In this document: positions 34,374 through 44,204 of the stretch, in pieces
Layout: each line of letters opens with the position of its first letter
How positions within the stretch are numbered: the first letter of the stretch is position 1
Assembly: GCA_032716605.1 (NCBI GenBank)
Contig: CM064573.1
Span: 6,961,107-7,025,106 of the forward strand
Source: Paralithodes platypus
Lineage: Eukaryota; Arthropoda; Malacostraca; Decapoda; Lithodidae
Reading direction: 5' to 3'
Length of the DNA stretch: 64,000 bases
Translations under genes and position numbers: made by a program
The notes under the pieces: model-generated
What the model saw: the letters and a program-made list of their open reading frames with translations, nothing else
Databases searched by the model: none
What the model was told of the DNA's origin: nothing

Positions 34374-34668
34374 TTCACACTCAAGCAAAGTTACATAGTT
34401 TAGTGTATATTGCATTACCCTCAAATAATACCAATTATTTTATTATCTTCGACGTTGTATTCGTAATTGATATTATACTAGGAACATTCGTACTCCACAT
34501 ACTAACCTCCGCTTTACCCAACAACTCAATAACTCCAATGTAAGTTTCACCATTTCTACTGAATATTGAAGTATCTCAAAACCAACTGAGCTTCTTACTG
34601 AAAAACCATTTCCATTCACCACTATCTCAAGATCCTTCCAGCAGCCTAATGGAACACTCAATATTACT

Positions 34669-34860
34669 CAGGTTAGGTAAGTTAGGTTAGGTTAGGTTAG
34701 GTAGGGGAGGAGGGGGGGGGGGTTAGGTGGAAGGTGGGGGGGGGGGGGGCAGGTGGGGGGGGGGGAGGGGGGGGGAGCAAGGAGGGGTAGGGTGGTAGGG
34801 TTGGTTACCCCCCAAATAGGTTTTGTAGGGTAGGGGGGGTTAGGGGGAGGGTGGGGGGTT
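34669..34860. repeat. Short (TTAGG)n tract followed by G-rich degenerate repeat
   Basis: 34671-34702 reads GGTTAGGTAAG(TTAGG)n, the arthropod telomere motif on the plus strand, followed by 150 bases of G runs with scattered GGTTAGG words. It is internal to ordinary repeat DNA, so it is interstitial. The long G homopolymers may also be partly sequencing error. Confidence 0.8.
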
Positions 34861-35400
34861 TAGAACTATTTCCATCAACCTAATGACTCATTAACACGAC
34901 CAACAGTAACAGTATGCACTTTGGACAGGTAATGACTCGGATGATATTAATTGTGCGTCATTAGTACAGATGGGGTCATGAGTGATTTACTATCAATATT
35001 TACTAATTTACTGACGCTCAAGGGCTTATAAATAAACCATTACCTCTGAAAGTATTCAATTATGTTGAAAGTCAGACAATATTAATTTGGGGTTTTGTTG
35101 ATAATGTTGACCATGGTTTTTCTTCGCTTACAACTAAACCTTTACTATTGTTTAATCTCCAACTCTGACATTCAGTGAATAACGAATAAATGGTTTTATA
35201 ACCTCTACGTTAAATACTATATTCATGTTGTATATGTCTCAAAATATTGAAACAACGAAACTAAGTAGTTAGATGTTTGCTCAGAGGGGATATTTATGAT
35301 ATGTATATATCAATCAGTTTTCAGAGACGGAAGCCTACCAAGTAATGTTATTAAGTGCAATTAATTATTTACCAACTCTGCATAAACAGAGTGGTATCGT
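34861..35400. other. Non-coding A/T-rich stretch
   Basis: No coding signal; a small hairpin ACTCTG-CATAAA-CAGAGT lies at about 35376-35393, just before the long palindrome. Confidence 0.4.
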
Positions 35401-35404
35401 GCGC

Positions 35405-35461
35405 ACCAGCTGTTTGTTGGTGCACAAGCGGGATCCGCTTGTGCACCAACAAACAGCTGGT
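35405..35461. repeat. Perfect 57-bp palindrome (27-bp arms, 3-base centre)
   Basis: Left arm begins ACCAGCTGTTTGTTGG and ends CAAGCGG; the right arm is its exact reverse complement, with GAT between them. The arms do not extend into the flanks. Inside each arm TTGGTGCACCAA-like symmetry is also present (TTGTGCACAA-type words). Confidence 0.97.
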
Positions 35462-35538
35462 CCTTCGTCGTTCGTATGTATAGTAAGAAGTATCTCGTGT
35501 GTGTTTATTACTGTACCCTGATCCTTATGTACACAAAC

Positions 35539-35540
<2 letters not shown>

Positions 35541-35591
<51 letters not shown>

Positions 35592-35780
35592 AGAGTGTGT
35601 GTGTGTCTGTGTGTGTCAGAGTGTGTGTGTGTGTGTGTGTGTGCGTGTGTCTGTGTGTGTATATGTGTCAGAGTGTGTGTATGTGTGTGTGTGTCTGTGT
35701 GTGTCAGGGTGTGTGTGTGTGTGCGTGTGTCTGTGTGTGTGTGTGTGTGTGTATATGTGTCAGAGTGTGTGTATGGACCT
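35541..35780. repeat. GT-rich variable minisatellite
   Basis: (GT)n interrupted by recurring GTCAGAGTGTG, GTGCGTGTGTCTG and GTATATGTGTCAGAG words, forming higher-order units. The MCVCVC-type frames are repeat translations. Confidence 0.95.
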
Positions 35781-35849
35781 AAGCCTGTTATATGGTCCCT
35801 CGTAACTCTGTTCTCCTAGATGATGTCTGTCCTACTCACTCACATACTC

Positions 35850-35895
35850 TCTCTCTCTCTCTCACACACACACATACATACATACAAACAAACAT

Positions 35896-35952
<57 letters not shown>
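35850..35952. repeat. (CT)n, (CATA)n and (CA)n simple repeats
   Basis: Three adjoining simple repeats. Confidence 0.95.
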
Positions 35953-35953
<1 letters not shown>

Positions 35954-36680
35954 GCACATTCGCAATAAGTGTCTAGTTGCATAATATATCGATACACAGT
36001 ATCAAGCAGATTTGATTACTGTATACACCTGCCCTTTATCACTATGTATGGGAGACTAAATTCAATCCTTCAGTAAATGAGACTTAACGTATGGTTTATA
36101 TCATTGACCAAACTATTTATCTATATGTTATAGTATACTATATGTCATGGAGCCCTAAACGTATACAAGTGAATGATAAGTCCCAAACAGAGGTTGGGAG
36201 TTACATCATTGATGTGTGGGACAGACTATTGACCATCAAAGACAGGAATCCAATAAGGCATCATTGGGAGACAGGTCAACATGTAACGAACCAATACCAT
36301 CACTTTAATGGTTATTGAGTGGTATGTAACAATATATGCCTTTATATAGGAAGGTGGTTAGCTACTTTATTGTATTCAATATCATGTGGCTGAGAAGAAA
36401 ATTAAAGTTTATTATTGGCCAGATGTTGCCAAAATGTTGTCTGAAGGATGTGCACTCAATTACTAACAACAAATGGTAGATATAAACTGATATATAGGGA
36501 GAACGATAATCAATAGAATTACATACAAATGTTATATGTAGCTAATATTTGTTTAACACACAAATATGTATGTCACAAAATTGTATATGCAGTTCGTTTT
36601 GTGAACAGGGATGTATACAGACAAATTGATGTACCGGTATGTATTGTTTAAAAGGTCAAACACACCTACCTGCTGCCCCA
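35953..36680. other. Non-coding stretch, no gene recognised
   Basis: A plus-strand frame of 75 codons at 36091-36318 has no recognisable motif. Nothing else supported. Confidence 0.35.
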
Positions 36681-36682
36681 CC

Positions 36683-37117
36683 CAACCATACACATACACT
36701 GGTGATGGGCTGGTCTATCAGAGTGAGAACTGAGCGATCTCTGCCATACCCATAGCTTACTCTGACTGTTCCTTTTACTTAAATATTTTCTAGATCTCGA
36801 GTGACGGCGTCTCTTCCGTGGATTGACCTCCCAATCTACCAAGATTGGAAGCCAAAGCGTCACATTTTTCCCTTGCCCCTCAACTTTCTCTTCATAATTG
36901 CTGAGGGGCACAGGGCCCTGGGTGGGGCTTTGGTTTCCCGGGCGTTTCCGCACCCTCCTCAGCTCCCCGCCATGGAGTGGCTTCGGTCACCCAGGCTTTA
37001 TTGTGGTCGGCAGGGAGGGTTCTGTGGGGGCGCTCGGATATGGCCTTGGCTGTGCTCGGAGCCTTGGGGCTGTTCGGCCAGGCAGCTGGAACAACAACAA
37101 CAACCATACACATACAC
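36683..37117 (+). mobile_element. Unidentified GC-rich retroposon with 17-bp target-site duplication
   Basis: CAACCATACACATACAC at 36683-36699 is repeated exactly at 37101-37117. The sequence between (36700-37100) starts TGGTGATGGGCTGG, becomes GC-rich from about 36840 and ends in GGAACAACAACAA, an A-rich trinucleotide tail. A long exact duplication plus a simple 3' tail is what target-primed reverse transcription leaves. No box A/B pair or protein motif was recognised, so it could be a SINE with another promoter or a retrocopy of an unknown transcript. Confidence 0.65.
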
Positions 37118-37269
37118 ATTTGGCTGACAACAATATAGTAAATAATTACACTAGTTAACGGAATTCCAACCTTGGATAGTATTCAACAAAACGTTTAAAT
37201 GTTGAAATGTTTTTAACGCGCGACCAAATATGAACAATTCAGTTAGTAAATTTACACAGGTATTACTGT

Positions 37270-39077
37270 ATACTGTTTTTTTTCTTTCTATGTGATTGAG
37301 GGAGGCAAAAGGCATAACTGCCTATAGCGAGTGCCTCCCTCATAGTTGAAAGAGTGACAGGGCCAAAATCAAGGGACGTTCGAGCCAAAAGGCCTGGACA
37401 CACGGAGGTTGAAGCAATTTAAGTCATAGGAAGAGGGAAATACTGATTCTGGGAGAGAGTTCCAGAGCTCAGCTGTTGAGTAGAAGAAAGTTTGAGAGTA
37501 ACATTTCACTCTTGGGTTGAAGAGTTGCACAGAGTAGGGGTGGGATTGAGTTGCAAGACGGGTACCACGTGCCCTACGTAAAGGAGGTGTATGCACTGGG
37601 ATAGCTCGGAGGAACACTGATTATTATAGTAGTGATAGAATAGAGAGAGAGATGCAACATTGCAGCGGAGAGAGAGAGATTGCAGAGAGTTGGTGAGTGG
37701 ACGGGAGTTAATGATATGAAAGGCCTTCCTTTCAACTTTGTCTAGGAGAGCGGTGTGAGAGGAACCTCCCCACACATGTGAACAATACTCAATACAAGGG
37801 CGCACTATGCCCCTGTACAGAGCAAGAAGCTGTGCAGGGGAAAAGAACCCCCTAAGGCGGTTGAGCACACCCAGCTTCTGGGAGGCTGCCTTAGCAAGAC
37901 TGGTAATATGGTCCTTCCAAATGAGAGCAGAAGAAAAAGAGACACCAAGAATATTGAGAGAAGATGAAGGGTTGATTTTTGCATTGTTGAAGAATAAGGG
38001 ATAGTCCGCTGGGAGATCCTGACGGGTAGATAGATGGAGAAATTGGGTTTTGGAAGCATTAAAGTTAACAAGGTTTTCTCTGCCCCAATTGGAAATAGTA
38101 TTTAGATCAGAATTTAAGAGTTCTATGGCTTCATTACATTTGTCGTTGAGGGATTGCTGGCTGGGGCGTTCTGAAAAACTAATGGAGTAGTGTAAGGTTG
38201 AGTCGTCTGCGTATGAATGGATGGGAATTAAGGTACAGTTAAGGAGATAATTTATAAAAATTAGAAAGAGAATAGGAGATAGGACAGAGCCCTGAGGAAC
38301 ACCGGAGTTTATAGGGTGAGGAAGTGCACAATGGCCATCCACAACCGCGGCTATGGAACGGCCGGGAAGGAAATTAGAGACAAAGGCACAGATGGAGGGA
38401 TAGAAACCGAAGGAGGGTAGTTTAAAAATTAAAAATTTATGCCAGACTCTATCGAAGGCTTTCGATATGTCTAGTGCAATAGAAAAAGTCTCACCGAAGT
38501 CCCGAAAGGAGGATGACCAAGAGTTAGTAAGATATGAAAGAAGATCACCAGTAGAGCGACCCTTAAGGAAGCCATACTGGCGGTCTGAGAGCAGATTATG
38601 AGAAGAGAAATGCTTAAGAAATTTGGAAGCAAGAATAGTTTCAAAAACTTTAGAAAGACAAGAGATGAGAGCAATTGGACGATAGTTGGAGGGTTGAGAG
38701 CGGTCACCCTTCTTTGGGACAGGTTGAATGTGAGCAAACTTCCAGCATGAAGGGAAGACGTTAGAGGATAGACAGAGACGAAAGAGTTTGCCTAGGCAGG
38801 GAGTCAGCACGGAAGCACAGTTTTTGAGAACAACAGGAGGAACACCATCCGGACCGTACGCCTTATTAGTGTTAAGCCCAGAGAGGGTAGAAAGTACATC
38901 TTTAGAAGAGATTAGGATATTAGGCATAAGTAAGAGAGAGGAGGGCGGAGAGGGAGGAATAGCACCGGAATCATCCAAGGTGGAGTTTCTAGCAAAAGTT
39001 TGAGCGAAGAGTTTAGCTTTGTCAGAGGAAGAAGTGATGGTTGTGTCATCAGAGTGGGAAAGGGGAGGGAAAGACAA
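37270..39077 (-). pseudogene. LINE family D, copy 1: reverse transcriptase and 3' UTR
   Basis: Jockey-like LINE reverse transcriptase. Motifs in order: [86 protein letters not shown], then ILGVSFSSALIWKDHITSLA and YCSHVWGGSSHTALLDKVER. The main frame runs 39077-37620 and then shifts; the true C-terminus (FFYSTAELWNSLPESVFPSS) is read in another frame to 37369. The 3' end is an impure poly(A) (T-rich at 37277-37288). Relative to copy 2 one motif residue differs (FINY here, FIND there). The domain is otherwise intact, so the copy is fairly young. Confidence 0.92.
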
Positions 39078-39940
39078 GGAAGAGAAATTGTTGGGAGAGA
39101 TTTTTGGCTAGATGCCAGAAAGCTTGGGAAGAGCTAGAGTTGGATAGTTCAGTGCATTTATTATTGATGAAAGAGTGTTTGGCAAGTCGAAGAACAGATT
39201 TGGCTTGATTCCGGGCAGAAACATATGAAGAATGAGAGTCTTGAGTTTTAAGGCGTCGGTACCGTTTGAATGCTTCCTCCTTATTGCGGACAGCAGTAGG
39301 ACAGGCGTGAGTAAACCAAGATTTTTTAGCATTAGTCTGAGAGAAAGAGAATGGAATGTATGCTTCCATGCCCGATAGGATTACCTCGGTAATGCGTTGA
39401 GCACTCTCCGAGGGTCCCCGGCCACGGAAGCAGAAATCATTCCATGGGAAATCAAAGAAGTACTGCCGAAGAGCCTCCCAGTCGGCAGCGCCAAAGTGCC
39501 ACAAGCGCCGCCAGCTAGGAGGATCGGGTGGCCGTACTGGAGAGATAGGACAGGTGACAGAGATAAGTTTATGGTCGGAGGAGCCCAAAGGAGAGAATAG
39601 ATCGACAGTATAAGAAGAAGGGTTAGAAGTTAGAAACAAGTCAAGAATGTTGGGCCGATCTCCGATGCGATCCGGGATACGGGTGGGTTGCTGAACTAAC
39701 TGCTCTAGGTCATTTAGGATAGAAAAGACGTAGGCTTGTTCACCAGGTGGATCAGTAGTGTGAGAGGAGAGCCATTGGCGGTGGTGAACGTTGAAATCTC
39801 CTAAGATGGAGATTTCTGAGAAAGGAGAAATGGATAGAATGTGTTCCACTGTAGAGTTTAGATAGTCAAAGAATTTGGGAAAGTTGGTAGAGTTAGGGGA
39901 AAGATAGACAGCACAGAAATATTTATGTATACCATACATA
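39049..39940 (-). pseudogene. LINE family D, copy 1: partial endonuclease
   Basis: Continuation upstream in another frame (change near 39060). It covers the C-terminal two thirds of the endonuclease: [49 protein letters not shown] and [10 protein letters not shown], then the linker ([16 protein letters not shown]). The first endonuclease motifs are missing, so the element is 5'-truncated at about 39930. No ORF1 is present. An older fragment of the linker lies at 14480-14745. Confidence 0.9.
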
Positions 39941-39944
39941 ACAC

Positions 39945-41320
39945 ATAATTTGGCAGTGCCTATTCCTTACAGGACTATGATGAATTTAATCCATGAATCA
40001 AAAGTGGTGGTAGTGTAAGAACGCTCAATTTTGACTTATATTGTGCACATAAGAAGTGTTCTCCGGTTTATTATATTCAAATTACAACACTTGACATGGT
40101 TATAGTTTGTATGTACATTAAACACTCAATGTTTACAGTGTAGAAAACTGATCTAAAATTGTGAAAACTGGCTAAGTCTTATGTATTGGAGTACAAATAA
40201 GCATGCCCATCACAACACAATTGAATCCGTATTTGACATTGTAACAGCAGTAAGGAGGAGACATGGAAGATGGGGAGGATAGTTGGAAGGTTGGAAGGAA
40301 AGGTGAAGGGGAAGTAAAAGGGAGAAAGAAAAACAATGCAGGAGTTATGATTTTAAGAGGAAAGAAGATAATGGAGAAAACCAAACTTTTACTGTCCTTA
40401 ATTTACCTTGGATTAAAGTATGAACATTATTTTGGGTATAATTTGTTACCAACTATTAGTGTTAAATGTAGCCTTTAACTCTGGGAATGATGAAGATGAC
40501 ATAAATAAAAATATGGTCGGATTCTGTCAAAATTGTTAGGCTATATAGCTAAATATTAATGTCCACCTGTATACCTTATCTCCAGTCCTCACCTGCCTTC
40601 CTCCTTCTTTCCATCCCTTTTAACTCTTATCCTAAATCAACCTTGTAACTCCTCATAAACCTAAATAAATACAGTTTACGTTACCTTGACTAAAACACAA
40701 AACTATTCCAGCACTAATAGGACTAGCTAACAGAATATAGTCCATTAATATAGTGTAACAACATAACCAACGTGATGGTACACACAGTGGTATTGGTTGT
40801 TGGGTAAATGTGGTCCATGGTGAATTATTAACCTGATGCGGGATAACTCGGACACCATAACACTGCACTATGGTGGTACAGATTCTTGTACAAGGTAGGT
40901 CAACTAAGATCCATATGGGGTCAATGGTAAACAAAATATTAAAAGCAAGTTTACGAAAATATGTACTTTACTAATTAAGAATCCCGTTTCACAGATAGAC
41001 ATTTTAACAAACGTATGTTTAAATAGCAATAATAGCAATTACCCCTAGCAATGACAAAAATATGAATGATTCCTTACTATGCTACTTGCATATGCTATAT
41101 CCAATGTTGAACTATTCAGCCCTTCCGTTTAGCTATATTTGTTTCCAATCATAATACACACCAATATACCAATATTATAGTGTTTATATGGTTGTCAAAA
41201 ATATTCAACATATAACCTATACAATCATATACCATTTTCGTATAGCCGTCCTGTGAAATCACTTCCATATTGATGATCTCACCAACGTAAAAACCTTCCT
41301 CTACATATTTACACTGCCGG
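39945..41320. other. Non-coding stretch, no gene recognised
   Basis: A/T-rich sequence between the two family D copies, with no frame, RNA gene or shared repeat recognised. Confidence 0.45.
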
Positions 41321-41325
41321 CTATT

Positions 41326-42866
41326 ATTTTTTTTTTTTTTTCTTTTTTCTATGTGATTGAGGGAGGCAAAAGGCATAACTGCCTATAGCGAGTGCCTCCC
41401 CCATAGTTGAAAGAGTGACAGGGCCAAAATCAAGGGACGTTCGAGCCAAAATGCCTGGACACACGGAGTTTGAAGCAATTTAAGTCATAGGAAGAGGGAA
41501 AGACTGATTCTGGGAGAGAGTTCCAGAGCTCAGCTGTTGAGTAGAAGAAAGTTTGAGAGTAACGTTTCACTCTTGGGTTGGAGAGTTGCACAGAGTAGGG
41601 GTGGGATTGAGTTGCAAGACGGGTACCACGTGCCCTACGTAAAGGAGGTGGTATGCACTGGGATAGCTCTGAGGAACACTGATTATTATAGTAGCGATAG
41701 AATAGCGAGAGAGATGCAACATTGCGGCGGAGAGAGAGAGAGATTGCAGAGAGTTGGTGAGTGGACGGGAGTTAATGATACGAAAGGCCTTCCTTTCAAC
41801 TTTGTCTAGGAGAGCGGTGTGAGAGGAACCTCCCCACACATGTGAACAATACTCAATACAAGGGCGCACTATGCCCCTGTACAGAGCAAGAAGCTGTGCA
41901 GGGGAAAAGAACCCCCTAAGGCGGTTGAGCACACCCAGCTTCTGGGAGGCTGCCTTAGCAAGACTGGTAATATGGTCCTTCCAAATGAGAGCAGAAGAAA
42001 AAGAGACACCAAGAATATTGAGAGAAGATGAAGGGTTGATTTTTGTATTGTTGAAGAATAAGGGATAGTCCGCTGGGAGATCCTGACGGGTAGATAGATG
42101 GAGAAATTGGGTTTTGGAAGCATTAAAGTTAACAAGGTTTTCTCTGCCCCAATTGGAAATAGTATTTAGATCAGAATTTAAGAGTTCTATGGCTTCATTA
42201 CGTTTGTCGTTGAGGGATTGCTGGCTGGGGCGTTCTGAAAAACTAATGGAGTAGTGTAAGGTTGAGTCGTCTGCGTATGAATGGATGGGAATTAAGGTAC
42301 AGTTAAGGAGATCATTTATAAAAATTAGAAAGAGAATAGGAGATAGGACAGAGCCCTGAGGAACACCGGAGTTTATAGGGTGAGGAAGTGAACAATGGCC
42401 GTCCACAACCGCGGCTATGGAACGGCCGGAAAGGAAATTAGAGACAAAGGCACAGATGGAGGGATAGAAACCGAAGGAGGGTAGTTTAGAAATTAAAGAT
42501 TTATGCCAGACTCTATCGAAGGCTTTCGATATGTCTAGTGCAATAGAAAAAGTCTCACCGAAGTCCTGGAAGGAGGATGACCAAGAGTTAGTAAGATATG
42601 AAAGAAGATCACCAGTAGAGCGACCCTTAAGGAAGCCATACTGGCGATCTGAGAGCAGATTATGAGAAGAGAAATGCTTAAGAAATTTGGAAGCAAGAAT
42701 AGTTTCAAAAACTTTAGAAAGACAAGAGATAAGAGCAATTGGACGATAGTTGGAGGGTTGAGAGCGGTCACCCTTCTTTGGGACAGGTTGAATGTGAGCA
42801 AACTTCCAGCATGAAGGGAAGACGTTAGAGGATAGACAGAGACGAAAGAGTTTGCCTAGGCAGGGA
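41326..42866 (-). pseudogene. LINE family D, copy 2: reverse transcriptase, 5'-truncated
   Basis: Nearly identical to 37270-38807 by eye, with scattered single-base differences and small indels, and the same orientation. The open frame spans 42866 to about 41700 and holds SISKAFDRVW-equivalent [34 protein letters not shown] and YADDSTLH; a shift near 41720 changes the frame before the C-terminus. The poly(A) tail (41328-41350) is longer and purer than in copy 1. Homology stops at GGCAGGGA (42866), a few tens of bases before a (CA)n stretch. The different 5' truncation points and tails argue for two separate insertions and against segmental duplication. Confidence 0.92.
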
Positions 42867-43051
42867 CACCACGACACCACGCTATACCTACACTCTTGCA
42901 ACGCCACACACACACACACACTTGGAAGGAGAATGTTACGTGACTACCTGAAAACCTCACACGCATAAAAGCCATGGACGATTGTTGTCGTCTGTTGTTG
43001 TTTTTGAAAGACCATTGGTGAGCGAGAAAACAATAACAACACAAATAACAC

Positions 43052-43264
43052 ACCTTGACTATACAGTACCTCTGTCATTATTACTGATGTATCATTGGTA
43101 TGTCCTCCATTCACACACACACACACACACCTTGACTATACAGTACCTCTGTCATTATTACTGATGTATCATTGGTATGTCCTCCATTCACACACACACA
43201 CACACACACACCTTGACTATACAGTACCTGTGTCATTATTACTGATGTATCATTGGTATGTCCT

Positions 43265-43330
<66 letters not shown>

Positions 43331-43458
43331 TGACTATACAGTACCTGTGTCATTATTACTGATGTATCATTGGTATGTCCTCCACACACACACACACACA
43401 CACACCTTGACTATACAGTACCTGTGTCATTATTACTGATGTATCATTGGTATGTCCT

Positions 43459-43550
<92 letters not shown>

Positions 43551-43602
43551 TGACTATACAGTACCTCTGTCATTATTACTGATGTATCATTGGTATGTCC
43601 TC

Positions 43603-43697
<95 letters not shown>

Positions 43698-43765
43698 TGA
43701 CTATACAGTACCTGTCATTATTACTGATGTATCATTGATATGTCCTCCATTCACAACCACACACG
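43052..43765. repeat. Compound minisatellite: 58-bp core plus (CA)n, seven units
   Basis: Cores CCTTGACTATACAGTACC...TATGTCCTCCA start at 43053, 43130, 43211, 43328, 43405, 43548 and 43695. CA arrays of about 20 to 88 bases separate them. Core variants are few (TCTG/TGTG, and loss of 4 bases plus GATA in unit 7), so the cores amplified recently while CA lengths diverged. Confidence 0.97.
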
Positions 43766-43769
43766 TGCG

Positions 43770-44200
43770 CTGTTTATATATGATCCCAGGCTGAAGACAC
43801 ATTCCACTGTTTGTTGATAACAGTGTTCAGAGAGCCACGGTAAGCTACACTGATCTATCCACCAAGGAACAAATCTCAAACAAATAACAGACTGCTAGTG
43901 CTTTCAGAAAATGTGAATTATAATGTTGAGCGAGTTAATAAGACATGAATTACCAGTCTTTTTTTATATTGTGGTAACACATGTGTGTAAACAATATATT
44001 GTAAACCACCAACCAAAGATACCGTGTTAAGTAATTAATGAACAATGCAGCAACAGACTCATGCGACACTCTTTATCACATTTGCAGAACTTCCCAACTA
44101 ATAATTAGATTATCGGGGCAACTTTGGGTGTGTTACCTGGCCCTGTCGGCATGTGTGTCCCACACGTGTTTCAGTTCAGTTCAGTTCAGTTCAGACACAC
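43770..44200. other. Non-coding stretch with (TTCAG)n
   Basis: TTCAG pentamers occur five times at 44170-44193, next to (AC)n at the 3' end of the family C LINE. No gene. Confidence 0.5.
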
Positions 44201-44204
44201 ACAC

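Noticed and set aside
34669..34710. A true chromosome end
   Set aside because: The TTAGG tract is only about 30 bases and unique-looking DNA with LINEs continues on both sides.
37270..42866. Segmental duplication containing both family D copies
   Set aside because: Flanks differ, the 5' truncation points differ and the poly(A) tails differ, so independent insertions are more likely.
43052..43765. CRISPR-like repeat and spacer pattern (also 3440-4190 and 15113-15455)
   Set aside because: The alternating parts are dinucleotide runs or A-rich spacers, not unique spacers, no cas gene is present and the DNA is clearly eukaryotic.
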